64,000 bases of DNA from DASQYE01 sp036389315. Its GTDB lineage: Bacteria; Acidobacteriota; Blastocatellia; Pyrinomonadales; Pyrinomonadaceae. Positions 38,364 to 48,309 of the stretch are shown piece after piece. Under the pieces are notes generated by a model. It was given only the letters and a program-made list of their open reading frames with translations, made no database searches and was not told where the DNA came from. Position 1 is the stretch's first letter, and every line of letters begins with the position of its first letter. A program made the translations under genes and the position numbers. The stretch covers positions 1 to 64,000 of the forward strand of contig DASVQF010000050.1 in assembly GCA_036389315.1 (NCBI GenBank), in the 5' to 3' direction.

Positions 38364-40832
38364 CTATTCGTGACGAAGCGCGATCATGGGGTCTACGCGG
38401 GTGGCGCGGCGCGCCGGAATCAGGCAGGCCAGCAGAGCCACCAGCGCGAGCACCAAAGGGACTCCGATGAAGGTCACGGGGTCTGTGGCCGCCACTCCGT
38501 AGAGCATGCTTTCCATGAAGCGTGTCAGGACGAAGGCCACGCCGACGCCGACGGCCACGCCTATGAGCGTCAGGATCATGCCCTGGCGCACGACCATCTT
38601 GAGCACGTCCGAGCGTTGTGCGCCGAGAGCCATGCGCAGACCTATCTCGTGCGTCCGCTGCGTGACCGTGTAGCCGAGCACGCCGTAGATGCCGACGGCC
38701 GCCAGAATGAGCGCGAGCAAGCCGAACACCGCCAACAGCACAGCGCCCATGCGCGGAGCCCACAAGACCTGATTCAAGACCTCCGAGATGGTTGACACGG
38801 CCACGAGCGGCAGATTCGGGTCAATGGCCTGCACCTCTCTGCGCACAGTCGCAAGCACAGTGGTCGGGTCTGCTTCGGTGCGAACGTAGAGCGTGACGGC
38901 GGGAGCGAAGCTCTGCGAGAGCGGCAGGTAGGCCACGGGGCGCGGCGGGTCTTCGCCCAGTTGCGTCGAGTCGCTATTGCGAACCACGCCGACGACCTCG
39001 GTCTGGAACTCGTCGCCGAAGAACTTGAAGCGTTTGCCGAGAGCATCCTGGCCCGGCCAGAAACGCTTCGCCATCGCCTCATTGATGACAACCACGTGGA
39101 CTGAGTTCTCCTGATCCGATGTGCTGAAGTCGCGCCCACGCAGCACAGGTATGCCGAGCGTCTCGAAGTATTTCATGCCGACGGTATTGACGAGCGTCAG
39201 GATGCCGCGACCTGAAGCCGGAGTCTCCTGCCCTTCGACAAAGACGCTGCGCAGGAAGCCGCCGTTGAAGGGCGCGTTAGAGGCGACGGCAGCCGAGCGC
39301 ACGCCCGGAATCGCTTCCACGCGCGCCTGTACCTGCCGGTCGAACTCTCGCCCGCGCGTAGCGTTGTAGCCTTGCGCGCCCAGGTCGTACGACATCACCA
39401 TCAGCTTCTCCGTCTCGAAGCCTGGGTTGAGTTTCTGCGCGTTGCGCAGGCTGCGGATGAAGAGGCCCGCGCCGATCAGGGCGACGAGCGAGAGAGCCAT
39501 CTGGGCTATGACCAGGAGGTTGCGGAGGTTGAAGCGCTTGCGCGCCTGTTTGGGCGGCCCAGACTTCTCTTTCAGCTCCGTCACGAGGTCTGTGCGCGTG
39601 GATTGGAGCGCGGGCGCGAGCCCGAAGATGATGCCCGTCAGCAGCGAGAGCAACATCGTAAAGCCGAGCACACGGCCGTCGAGGCGCAGACTCAGGTCAT
39701 TCTGATTAAAGAAGGGCGGGCGGAAAGACCACAGCAGCTCGCAGGCCCAGTAGGCCAGAAACAGGCCGAGCACGCCGCCGAGCACCGAGAGCAACACACT
39801 CTCCGTCAAGAGCTGTCGAATAATGCGCATGCGTCCGGCCCCGAGCGCGGCGCGGATGGCTATCTCCTTGCGCCGCGCCGTGGCCCTCGCCAGCATCAGG
39901 TTGGCGACGTTGGCGCACGCGATCAACAGCACCAAGCCGACGACGGTTGAAAGTAGTCCTCCGGCCCGCACGAACAGGTCGCGCTGATTCGGGTTGATCG
40001 TCGATTGCGCGAGCGGCACGAGCATCACGCTGCGCTTCTCATTGGCCTTCGGGTATTCCTGCTCAAGCCGCCGCGCTATGGTCTGCATGGCGACCTGCGC
40101 CTGCTCTCTGCTCACGCCCGGCTTCAGGCGGCCGATGACGTTGAAGAGCAGCGCGCGCCGCTCGTTGAACCACTCGCGGAAAGTTCCGGTCAAGACCTGA
40201 TCGTGCATCGCCATCGGAACCCAGAAGTCGAATGCGCCGATGGCGAAGGTTCCGCGAAAACTGGGCGGCGCGACGCCTATGACCGTGAAGCCCTGGTTAT
40301 TGAGCATGATGGTCTTGCCCACTATGCTCGGGTCGCCGCCGAAGCGTCGCTGCCAGAACGCATGGCTGAGCACGACTACGGGGTGCGTGCCCGGCGTGCT
40401 GTCTTCTTCCGGCAGGAAGGTGCGCCCGAGCGCGGCCTTGACGCCGAGCAGGTCAAAGTAGTTACCCGACACCATCAGGCCGTTGACCTGTTCGGGCTCG
40501 CCCGTCCCCGAGAGGCTCATCTGCGCGCCGCCGAAAATCAGCAGCCCCGTGAAGACATCATTCTGGTCTCGGTAATCTATGTAATTGGGATATGAGATCG
40601 GCGCGAAGTCGAGCTGGTTTCCCCGATTATTCTCGTCCGTGCCGAAGACGGACATGAGTTGCGCGGGCTCTGACACCGGCAAAGACTGCAACAAGACGGC
40701 GTTGACCAGCGTGAAGATCGTCGTGTTCGCCCCGATCCCCAGAGCCAGCGAGAGCACAGCCACGATCGTAAAAGCGCGGCTCTTAAAGAGCATCCGCGCG
40801 CCAAAGCGAATGTCCTGCATCAATGTTCCCAT
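38364..40832 (-). CDS. ADOP permease P6, divergent copy
   Basis: 822 residues from ATG 40832, with GGAGG 8 bases ahead; a GTG one codon earlier is less likely. Divergent in several places: signature ANTTIFTLVNAVLLQSLPV; third-to-fourth helix region with WSFRPPFFNQNDLSLRLDGR; TELKEKSGPPKQARKRFNLR where others have LKEGGR; and a second periplasmic domain without the usual RxxFYxQxLxR pattern. The C terminus is ALRHE, the only RHE in the array. Coupling segments are intact: RKEIAIRAALGAGRMRIIRQ and THEIGLRMALGAQRSDVLKM. The fifth helix is LLVIAQMALSLVALIGAG. It may represent an older or separately acquired lineage with its own substrate. Confidence 0.94.
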   Translation of the reverse strand: MGTLMQDIRFGARMLFKSRAFTIVAVLSLALGIGANTTIFTLVNAVLLQSLPVSEPAQLMSVFGTDENNRGNQLDFAPISYPNYIDYRDQNDVFTGLLIFGGAQMSLSGTGEPEQVNGLMVSGNYFDLLGVKAALGRTFLPEEDSTPGTHPVVVLSHAFWQRRFGGDPSIVGKTIMLNNQGFTVIGVAPPSFRGTFAIGAFDFWVPMAMHDQVLTGTFREWFNERRALLFNVIGRLKPGVSREQAQVAMQTIARRLEQEYPKANEKRSVMLVPLAQSTINPNQRDLFVRAGGLLSTVVGLVLLIACANVANLMLARATARRKEIAIRAALGAGRMRIIRQLLTESVLLSVLGGVLGLFLAYWACELLWSFRPPFFNQNDLSLRLDGRVLGFTMLLSLLTGIIFGLAPALQSTRTDLVTELKEKSGPPKQARKRFNLRNLLVIAQMALSLVALIGAGLFIRSLRNAQKLNPGFETEKLMVMSYDLGAQGYNATRGREFDRQVQARVEAIPGVRSAAVASNAPFNGGFLRSVFVEGQETPASGRGILTLVNTVGMKYFETLGIPVLRGRDFSTSDQENSVHVVVINEAMAKRFWPGQDALGKRFKFFGDEFQTEVVGVVRNSDSTQLGEDPPRPVAYLPLSQSFAPAVTLYVRTEADPTTVLATVRREVQAIDPNLPLVAVSTISEVLNQVLWAPRMGAVLLAVFGLLALILAAVGIYGVLGYTVTQRTHEIGLRMALGAQRSDVLKMVVRQGMILTLIGVAVGVGVAFVLTRFMESMLYGVAATDPVTFIGVPLVLALVALLACLIPARRATRVDPMIALRHE

Positions 40833-40851
40833 CACAAAAACCTCCGAGCTT

Positions 40852-43308
40852 TTATTCGTAACGGAGCGCCTCCATCGGGTCTACCTTCGTCGCCCGCCGC
40901 GCCGGTAAGTAACAGGCCAAGAGCGCCACCACTGTCAACAGCAGCGAGACGACAACAAACGTCACCGGGTCTATCGTGCTCACGCCGTAGAGCAGGCTCG
41001 CCATCAAGCGCGTCAAGGCGAAAGCTCCGGCGAGCCCGAGAGCGATGCCGATCAGTATCAATCTCAAGCCCTGGCCCAAGACCAAGCGCAGCACGTCGGA
41101 GGCTTGGGCTCCCAAAGCCATGCGGATGCCCAGCTCATGCGTGCGCTCGGTGATCGAGTAGCTCATCAAGCCGTAGATGCCGACCACCGCCAGGGCGAGC
41201 GCGACCGAGGCGAGCAAGCCGAGCAGCAGCATGGTGAAGCGCGGGCGCGTCACCGAGGCGGCCATCACCTGCTCCATCGTCTGTATGTTCGAGATCGGCT
41301 GCGCGGGGTCAATCGCCATCACCTCTCTGCGCACGGCGGCGGCGAGCGCCGAAGGGTCTCCCGTAGAGCGAATCACAAGGCTCATGCGCGACCAGGATTC
41401 CCTGTCCTGCGCGTACGGAGTGTAAGCGCCGGGGAAAGGCGGCTCCTCCATGCGCGCGTGCCGGACATCTCCGGCGATGCCGACGATGGTGCGCCATGAC
41501 TCTTCTTTGCTCGTGTCGCCGAAGGCTATGCGACGCCCCACCGGGTCTTCGCCCGGAAAATATTTGCGCGCCATCGTCTCGTTAATGACGCAGACGCGCG
41601 GGCCGTCTTCCGCGTCGCGCTCTGTGAAGGCGCGGCCGCGCACGAGCGGTATCTGCATCGTCTCGAAATAGCCTGGACTGATGACCTGGTAATCTACGGT
41701 CACGTTCTCGTCCGGCTTCGGCTCAGGTCTTCCTTCGACCACGAACCCGCGATTCATATTCGAGCCGCTCAAGGGCAGGTTCATCACCAGGCCCACGCGC
41801 TCGACGCCGGGAATGGCCCGCATCCGCTCAAGCAGTTGGTTGTAGAAGACGATCTTCTTCGCGCTCTCCTTGTACTTCGTCACGGAGAGCGACAGCCTGG
41901 CCGTCAGTAGATGGGAAGGATGAAAGCCCGGCTCGACACTTTGCAAACGCGCGAAGCTGATGACCAGCAGACCTGCGCCGATCAGGAGCACCTGGGCCAG
42001 GGCGATCTCTGCCACGACCAGCAGGTTGCGCACACGCCTGCGCCTGCGCCCTTCGGTCGCCTTCGTCGAGCCTTCTTTCAGAGAGTGCTGCGGGTCTAGG
42101 CGCGTCGCCTGAAGGGCAGGAAGCAGGCCGAAGCCGAGCCCCGTCGCCAAAGAGATAAAGAGCGTAAAGCCCAGCAGGCGGCCGTCCACGCCCACTTCGT
42201 TCAGGCGCGGAATATCGCCTGGGCTCAGCGCCACGAACAGGTCTACGCCCCACATGGCGATCAAAAGCCCCACCGCCCCGCCCGTCAGGCTGAGCAGCAA
42301 ACTCTCCGTCAACATCTGTCTAATCAAGCGCCAGCGTCCCGCGCCGAGGGCTATGCGAATCGCCAGCTCTCTTTCGCGCTGCGCGGCGTGGGCCAACAGC
42401 AGGTTGGCGACATTCGTGCAGGCTACAGCCAGCACGAAAGCGACCGCGCCCAAAAGGATGAAGAGGATTGACTGGACGCCGCCGACGATCTGCTCATGCA
42501 AAGGGATTACATTGACGCCGAGCCCTCGGTTCGTCTCCGGATAGTCCCGCGCCAACCGCTCGGCGATGGTTGCGACTTCCGCTTGCGCCTGGCCCAGGGT
42601 CACGCCCGGCTTGAGGCGGCCGATGACGCTGTAGATATGTATGTCGCGCTCGGTCGAGAGATTGGATTCCGGAAACTGCGCGGCCAGAGAAGGCGATACG
42701 GCGCTGCCCCGGCTGCCCGGTATCCACAGCTCCGACTGGATGGGGAAACGAAAGCCTGCGGGCATGACGCCGACGACCGTGTACGTCTTATCGTCCAGGG
42801 AAAGAGAGCGTCCCACTACATTCGGGTCTGAGCCGTAGCGGCGCTGCCAGAGGCCGTCGCTGAGGACGACGACGCGGCCCCCCTCGCGCTCCGCATCATC
42901 GGCCGTGAAGGTGCGGCCCCGCGCGGCTTCGACTCCGAGGGTCTTGAAGATATTGGCGGTCACGGCCGCGCCCGTCACGCGTTCCGGCTCGCCGTCGCCC
43001 GTCAGGTTCAGGGCGGCGCTGCTGTAACCGGCAAGCTGCTCGAAGGATTGCGCCTGCCTCTGCCAGTCTGTGAAGTTGCCCGGAGCGACCGAGCGCCTGT
43101 CATTGCCCGGCATCGTCTCCCACACCATCACCAGGCGCTCAGGCCCGGCGAACGGAAGCGGCCGCAAGACCACAGCGTTGACGACCGAGAAGATGGCCGT
43201 GTTCGCGCCAATCCCGAGGGCGAGCGTCAGGACTGCGATCAGGGTAAAGGCGGGCCGCTTCAACAACAATCGCAGTCCGTAGCGCACGTCTTTCCAGAGT
43301 GTTCCCAT
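40852..43308 (-). CDS. ADOP permease P5
   Basis: 818 residues from ATG 43308 (MGTLWKDVRYGLRLLLKRPA), with GAGGAG nine bases ahead. A 16-codon upstream extension overlaps the P4 end and is rejected. Second helix VLAVACTNVANLLLAHAAQ; coupling segment ERELAIRIALGAGRWRLIRQ-MLTES. An inserted loop near residues 195-220 (GSRGSAVSPSLAAQFPESNL) is unique. In the C-terminal domain it reads YSITERTHELGIRMALGAQA, with I-T-E for V-T-Q and Leu for Ile, exactly as in P3. The last 115 codons are nearly identical to P3 at the base level, although the rest differs. Tail PMEALRYE. Confidence 0.95.
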   Translation of the reverse strand: MGTLWKDVRYGLRLLLKRPAFTLIAVLTLALGIGANTAIFSVVNAVVLRPLPFAGPERLVMVWETMPGNDRRSVAPGNFTDWQRQAQSFEQLAGYSSAALNLTGDGEPERVTGAAVTANIFKTLGVEAARGRTFTADDAEREGGRVVVLSDGLWQRRYGSDPNVVGRSLSLDDKTYTVVGVMPAGFRFPIQSELWIPGSRGSAVSPSLAAQFPESNLSTERDIHIYSVIGRLKPGVTLGQAQAEVATIAERLARDYPETNRGLGVNVIPLHEQIVGGVQSILFILLGAVAFVLAVACTNVANLLLAHAAQRERELAIRIALGAGRWRLIRQMLTESLLLSLTGGAVGLLIAMWGVDLFVALSPGDIPRLNEVGVDGRLLGFTLFISLATGLGFGLLPALQATRLDPQHSLKEGSTKATEGRRRRRVRNLLVVAEIALAQVLLIGAGLLVISFARLQSVEPGFHPSHLLTARLSLSVTKYKESAKKIVFYNQLLERMRAIPGVERVGLVMNLPLSGSNMNRGFVVEGRPEPKPDENVTVDYQVISPGYFETMQIPLVRGRAFTERDAEDGPRVCVINETMARKYFPGEDPVGRRIAFGDTSKEESWRTIVGIAGDVRHARMEEPPFPGAYTPYAQDRESWSRMSLVIRSTGDPSALAAAVRREVMAIDPAQPISNIQTMEQVMAASVTRPRFTMLLLGLLASVALALAVVGIYGLMSYSITERTHELGIRMALGAQASDVLRLVLGQGLRLILIGIALGLAGAFALTRLMASLLYGVSTIDPVTFVVVSLLLTVVALLACYLPARRATKVDPMEALRYE

Positions 43309-43324
43309 TCTCTCTTTCTCCTCA

Positions 43325-45871
43325 CTACTCGTAGCGAAGCGCCTCCAGGGGGTCAACGCGCGTCGCGCGCCGGGCCGGGATGAAGCAGGCCACGAGCGCC
43401 ACCGTGATGAGCATCAACGTAACGCCGACGAAGGTCAGCGGGTCTGTCGTCTTCACACCGAAGAGCAGCTTCTCAAGCAGGCGTGTCAGGTAAAAGGCTG
43501 CGCCCAATCCGACACAGACGCCGACGAGCGCCAGGATCATGCCCTGGTTGATGACCATGCGGAGAATGTCGCGTGATTGCGCGCCCAAAGCGACGCGGAT
43601 GCCTATCTCGTGCGTGCGCTGCGCGACCGAATAGGCCATCACGCCGTAGAGGCCGACGGCGGCCAGCAGCTCTGCGAGCAGTCCGAAGAAGCTGAGCATC
43701 ATGGTAAAGAGCCGCTCCTGCGCAAACAGCTCGCTCGTCTGCTCGGCCTGCGTCCTGATCTCGAAGAGCGCGACGCGGCTGTCAACTTCCGCCACGGCCT
43801 GGCGAACGGCCGGGACTATCAGCGCAGGTTCGACGGCCGTGCGTATCTCGAAGTTCATCTGGCCCAGAGTCTCCTGCAAGTAAGAGCCGTAGACGGTGGG
43901 CGGTATCTCGTCGCGCAAGTCGCGGTAGCGGGCATCGCGTGCGACGCCGACGATCTCTATCTCGCTGTTCTTTTCGGGCGAGAAGCCGAAGCGTTTGCCG
44001 AGCGGGTTTTCATTCGGCAGGTACTTGCGCACAAAGGCTTGATTGACGACCACGACTCGCGGCGCACGCGCGTCGTCCTGCGGGCTGAGGTTGCGCCCCG
44101 CGACGAGCGGGATTTCCATCACCTCAAGAAAGTTGGCCCGCACCTGATGACGGTAGGCGCGGTTCCTCTCTCCGACCTTCACCTCTTGGCCGGGAAAGTA
44201 GACGAGGCTGATGTTGCTGCTGCCGGAAAGCAGGGCATGGCGCGAGAAGGTGACGGCGCGCACGCCCGGCACGGCTTCCAGACGATCAAGCATCCGCTGG
44301 TAGAGAACGGCGAGCCGCTCCTTTTCGTAACCGTTCAGGCGCGGGTCAACGCGAAAGAGCAGGAGGTTCTGTTGATTGAACCCGCCGTCCACTTTTCTGA
44401 GGTTGCCGAGCGTGCGTATAAACAGGCCAGCGCCGACCAGCAGGAGCAAAGACATGGCGACCTGCACGACCACCAGCGCCTTCGTCAGGAAGCTTCGCAC
44501 GGTTCCGCCGCCCGCACCCTTGACGGAATCTTTGAGCGCCGTCGTCAGGCTGACGCGCGTGGCGCGCAGGGCCGGAACCAACCCGAAGAGCATCCCCGTC
44601 AAGACCGACAGAGCGACCGTAAACGAGAGCACGCGCCAGTCCAAGCTGAGCTCTATGTTGCTTGAGGCATCGCCCCACGGGCGCAGGAGCATGAGCGCAT
44701 CCTTGGCCCAGAGCGCGAAGAGCGTCCCCGCCACTCCGCCCAGGCCCGCGAGCAGCAGGCTCTCGGTCAACAACTGGCGCACGAGCCGCCAGCGATTTGC
44801 GCCGAGGGCCAGGCGCACGGCTATCTCTTTGCGCCGCGCTTCGGAACGCGCCAGCAAGAGGTTTGCGACGTTGGCGCAGGCCACGGCCAGCACCAGCCCG
44901 ACCACTCCCATCAAGAGCCACAGGGATTTCTCATAACTCTTCCGCTCTTCCGTCAACCCTTGACTGCCCGAAGACAATTTGAGCCGGGGCCGATCTACTT
45001 CTTCCAGGCGCGCGGGCTGTCCCTGTCCGGGGGGCGGAAGCGCCGCTTCCATCTCTAAGGCGCTTTGCAGAAAGACGGGTTCGAGGGCGGCTTGCGCCTG
45101 CTCTCTGGTCACGCCAGGCTTCAAGCGTCCCATCATCTGCAACCACCAGGAATCGGCCCGGCTCAGGAGAGAGCCGCTATTGGCCCTCAGTTGCGGCTCC
45201 AAAGAGATGGGCAGGGAGAGGTCTGGCGATTCGCCTACCTGGAGCGTGCCGTCGAACTCGCGCGGCGTGACGCCGACGATGGTGCAGGCGATGTTATTGA
45301 CGTTGATCTGGCGGCCCACGACCGACGGGTCTCGGCCGAAGCGGCGCTGCCAGTAACGATAGCTGACGACGGCCACGGGCGCGGCCTGTGGGCCCAGGTC
45401 TTCATCCGTGATCGTGCGGCCGATGAGCGGCTGAACGCCAAGCCCCCTATAGTAATTGCCCGACACAAGCTGCCCGGTGGTGATCTCGGCCTGCTCGCCC
45501 GCCTGCACATTCAACTGCTCTATGGCTTCAAAGGCGAACAGCTCAGAGAGCGCCTGGTTCTGCTCGCGCAGGCGCTCGAAGGCCGGATAGGAGAATGAAG
45601 TGCTGGTCTTGAGGCCCGTCGCCTGGTCGCGGGTGGAATAGCCGCTCAGCATCGGCAGACGAAAGCTGTCGCCCGCCAGCCACTCGAAGAGCACCAACTG
45701 CTCCGGGTCTTTGACCGGCAGCTTCTTGAGCAACACGGTGTCAACCAGACTGAAGAGGGCCGTGTTAGCGCCGATGCCGAGGGCCAATGACAGGACGGCG
45801 ACGAGCGTGAACGCCCGCGCCTTTACGAGCATTCGCGCCCCATAACGAAGGTCTTGCCACACAGTATTCAT
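43325..45871 (-). CDS. ADOP permease P4, longest and divergent copy
   Basis: 848 residues, the longest in the array. Signature ANTALFSLVDTVLLKKLPV. After it is an insertion (LSGYSTRDQATGLKTSTSFS) of about 15 residues. A second insertion before helix two (PPPGQGQPARLEEVDRPRLK onward) runs into a long charged stretch. Coupling segments are RKEIAVRLALGANRWRLVRQ (Asn for Gly/Ser) and THEIGIRVALGAQSRDILRM. After FtsX domain 1 it has TALKDSVKGAGGGTVRSFLT instead of LKEGGR. The fifth helix is ALVVVQVAMSLLLLVGAG. This is closer to the general MacB-like ABC permease pattern than to typical ADOP copies. Tail PLEALRYE, with Leu for Met. The leader has only GGGGA before ATG 45871. Confidence 0.94.
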   Translation of the reverse strand: MNTVWQDLRYGARMLVKARAFTLVAVLSLALGIGANTALFSLVDTVLLKKLPVKDPEQLVLFEWLAGDSFRLPMLSGYSTRDQATGLKTSTSFSYPAFERLREQNQALSELFAFEAIEQLNVQAGEQAEITTGQLVSGNYYRGLGVQPLIGRTITDEDLGPQAAPVAVVSYRYWQRRFGRDPSVVGRQINVNNIACTIVGVTPREFDGTLQVGESPDLSLPISLEPQLRANSGSLLSRADSWWLQMMGRLKPGVTREQAQAALEPVFLQSALEMEAALPPPGQGQPARLEEVDRPRLKLSSGSQGLTEERKSYEKSLWLLMGVVGLVLAVACANVANLLLARSEARRKEIAVRLALGANRWRLVRQLLTESLLLAGLGGVAGTLFALWAKDALMLLRPWGDASSNIELSLDWRVLSFTVALSVLTGMLFGLVPALRATRVSLTTALKDSVKGAGGGTVRSFLTKALVVVQVAMSLLLLVGAGLFIRTLGNLRKVDGGFNQQNLLLFRVDPRLNGYEKERLAVLYQRMLDRLEAVPGVRAVTFSRHALLSGSSNISLVYFPGQEVKVGERNRAYRHQVRANFLEVMEIPLVAGRNLSPQDDARAPRVVVVNQAFVRKYLPNENPLGKRFGFSPEKNSEIEIVGVARDARYRDLRDEIPPTVYGSYLQETLGQMNFEIRTAVEPALIVPAVRQAVAEVDSRVALFEIRTQAEQTSELFAQERLFTMMLSFFGLLAELLAAVGLYGVMAYSVAQRTHEIGIRVALGAQSRDILRMVINQGMILALVGVCVGLGAAFYLTRLLEKLLFGVKTTDPLTFVGVTLMLITVALVACFIPARRATRVDPLEALRYE

Positions 45872-45895
45872 CGTTCCCCGTCCCCTGAACTCTCT

Positions 45896-48295
45896 TCATT
45901 CGTAACGAAGTGCTTCCATCGGGTCTACCTTCGTCGCTCGCCGCGCCGGTAAGTAACAGGCCAAGAGCGCCACCACTGTCAACAGCAGCGAGACGACAAC
46001 AAACGTCACCGGGTCTATCGTGCTGACACCGAACAAGAGGCTGTGCATGACGCGCGTCAAGGCGAAAGCTCCGGCGAGCCCGAGAGCGATGCCGATCAGT
46101 ATCAATCTCAAGCCCTGGCCCAAGACCAAGCGCAGCACGTCGGAGGCTTGGGCTCCCAAAGCCATGCGGATGCCCAGTTCATGCGTGCGCTCGGTGATCG
46201 AGTAGCTCATCAAGCCGTAGATGCCGACCACCGCCAGGGCGAAGGCGACTCCCGCGAACAGTCCGAGCAAGATCATCATGAAGCGCCGGGAGGCCATAGA
46301 GGCGGCCATCACTTCCGTCATCGTGCGTACCTTCGTGACGGGTATCTGGCTATCTATCTTCCAGATTTGGGCCTTGACCATGCTGGTGATCGTCGCCGCG
46401 TCTCCGTTCGTGCGGACGACGACGTTCATCCAACGCTTCCAGGGCTGGGAAAGTTGAGCGTAAGGCGTATAGATGGCCGGCTCTTCCGCTTGATCGAGGC
46501 CGAAGTGCTTGACATCTCCGGCGACGCCGACGATGGTAATCCACTTCGGCTCTCCCTCTTCGCGGGCCCAGCGGAGGCGCGCGCCCAAAGGGTCTTGATC
46601 TGGGAAATACTGGCGGGCCATAGCTTCGTTGATGACGCCGACGAGCGGCGCGCCTTCCCTGTCCCCTGTTGTGAAGTCGCGGCCACGCACGAGCGGAATC
46701 TTCATCGTCCGAAAGTAGTCTCCGGCGATGGTGCGCGAATAAAGCTCTGGCTCTTCGCCCGGCGCGATGGGCGGGCGGCCCTCGATCAAGAAGTTATGAA
46801 AGAGCGAGTCGCCGCCGAGCGGAATCTCGCTGACCAGGGCCGCCTCCACGCCCGGCAGAGCGTTGATGGCTTCCAGGGCGCGCTCCCTGAACTGCGTCTG
46901 CTTCGGAATCTCCTTGTAGCGCGCCTCGGGCAACTCCAACCGCATCGTCAAGAGGTGGTCTGTGGCGAAGCCCGGCTCAACCGTCCGCAGTCGCCAGAAG
47001 CCTTTGATGAGGAGGCCCGCGCCGACAAGGAGCACTAAGGCCAGCGCAATCTCCGAGACGACGAGCAGGTTGCTGAAGCGATGACGCGCTGAGCCAGCAG
47101 TCGCGCTTCGGCCGCCCTCCTTCAAGGCTTCGTTCACGTTCAGGCGCGAAGCCGCGAGCGCCGGCACGAGCCCGAACACTAAACCCGTCACGACAGACAG
47201 AGCCAGCGTGAAGAGAAGCACGGTCGAGTCTACACGGACGGCCGAGAGTCGCGGCAGGTTCGCCGGCTTCAGGCTTTGCAGCAGATCGATGCCCCACATC
47301 GCCAGCAGCAACCCCATTGCCCCGCCAAGCACAGATAACAGCACGCTCTCGGTCAAAAGCTGGCGAATCAAACGGTTCCGCCCGGCCCCGAGCGCGGCGC
47401 GAATGACTATCTCTCGCTCGCGCGAAGTGGCGCGCGCTAAGAGCAGGTTGGCGAAGTTCGCGCAGGCGATCAAAAGCACCAGGCCCACGGCCCCGAACAG
47501 CATCAAGAGCGCCGGGCGCGTATCTCCGGCCACGCGCTCGTGCAAGGACATGATGCGGTTGCGTCTGCCCTTGTTCTCCTCCGGGTACATCTGCTCCAGG
47601 CGTTGGTCTATGGCGGCCACGTCCGATTGTGCCTGGGCCATCGTGACGCCCGGCCGCAGTCGCCAGTAGGTGCGCATGAAGTGGACGCCGCGCGCGCGTG
47701 CGGCCAGAGGATTGGCGACGCGCAAAGAGACCCAGACCTCCGGGCTCTCTCGCGGCGCGTCGAACTCCTGCGGCAGCACTCCTATGACCGTGTAGTTGTT
47801 CCCGCTCAGAGGAATCTGCTTGCCGACTACGCCCTTATCGCCGCCGAACTGTCGCTGCCAGAAACGGTAGCTCAGCACCACCACGCGCTCTGCACCGTAC
47901 TGATCTTCTTCTGCGGAGATGGTTCGCCCGAGGATGGGCGCTGCGCCGAGGACGTTAAAGAGCCCGGCGGTGCACAAACCTGCCTGCGCCTGCACGGGCT
48001 CCGCCCCGCCCGTGAAATCGAGAGCTTGGAGGACGACGCCCCCGGCCTCTTCAAACGACTGGCTCTGCGCCTGCACGTCCGTCAAATCCGGCAGCGACAT
48101 GTTCGAGCGCACCGTCACCAGCCGCTCCGCCTGCGGATAGGGAAACTGCTTGAGCAGCACCGCATTGACGACCGAGAAGATGGCCGTGTTTGCGCCGATC
48201 CCTAAAGCGAGCGTCAACACCGCGACGAAGGTAAAGCCCGGACGGTTGCGCAGCATCCGCACGCCGTATCGCAGGTCTTGCCACAGAGTTCCCAT
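45896..48295 (-). CDS. ADOP permease P3, shortest copy
   Basis: 799 residues, the shortest complete copy; the missing length lies in the first periplasmic loop, where RSNMSLPDLTDVQAQSQSFE follows the signature directly. Second helix ACANFANLLLARATS; coupling segment EREIVIRAALGAGRNRLIRQ. The C-terminal domain reads YSITERTHELGIRMALGAQA and its final 340 bp are almost identical to P5. P2 ends 14 bp upstream with TAG inside TAGGAGGAAAGTGAGAG-ATG, so the stop and the ribosome binding site overlap and translation is likely coupled. Tail PMEALRYE. Confidence 0.95.
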   Translation of the reverse strand: MGTLWQDLRYGVRMLRNRPGFTFVAVLTLALGIGANTAIFSVVNAVLLKQFPYPQAERLVTVRSNMSLPDLTDVQAQSQSFEEAGGVVLQALDFTGGAEPVQAQAGLCTAGLFNVLGAAPILGRTISAEEDQYGAERVVVLSYRFWQRQFGGDKGVVGKQIPLSGNNYTVIGVLPQEFDAPRESPEVWVSLRVANPLAARARGVHFMRTYWRLRPGVTMAQAQSDVAAIDQRLEQMYPEENKGRRNRIMSLHERVAGDTRPALLMLFGAVGLVLLIACANFANLLLARATSREREIVIRAALGAGRNRLIRQLLTESVLLSVLGGAMGLLLAMWGIDLLQSLKPANLPRLSAVRVDSTVLLFTLALSVVTGLVFGLVPALAASRLNVNEALKEGGRSATAGSARHRFSNLLVVSEIALALVLLVGAGLLIKGFWRLRTVEPGFATDHLLTMRLELPEARYKEIPKQTQFRERALEAINALPGVEAALVSEIPLGGDSLFHNFLIEGRPPIAPGEEPELYSRTIAGDYFRTMKIPLVRGRDFTTGDREGAPLVGVINEAMARQYFPDQDPLGARLRWAREEGEPKWITIVGVAGDVKHFGLDQAEEPAIYTPYAQLSQPWKRWMNVVVRTNGDAATITSMVKAQIWKIDSQIPVTKVRTMTEVMAASMASRRFMMILLGLFAGVAFALAVVGIYGLMSYSITERTHELGIRMALGAQASDVLRLVLGQGLRLILIGIALGLAGAFALTRVMHSLLFGVSTIDPVTFVVVSLLLTVVALLACYLPARRATKVDPMEALRYE

Positions 48296-48309
48296 CTCTC
48301 ACTTTCCTC

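Noticed and set aside
38344..38763. 140-codon N-terminal extension of P7
   Set aside because: It overlaps the coding end of P6 in another frame and has shadow-type composition. The family N terminus begins at 38343.
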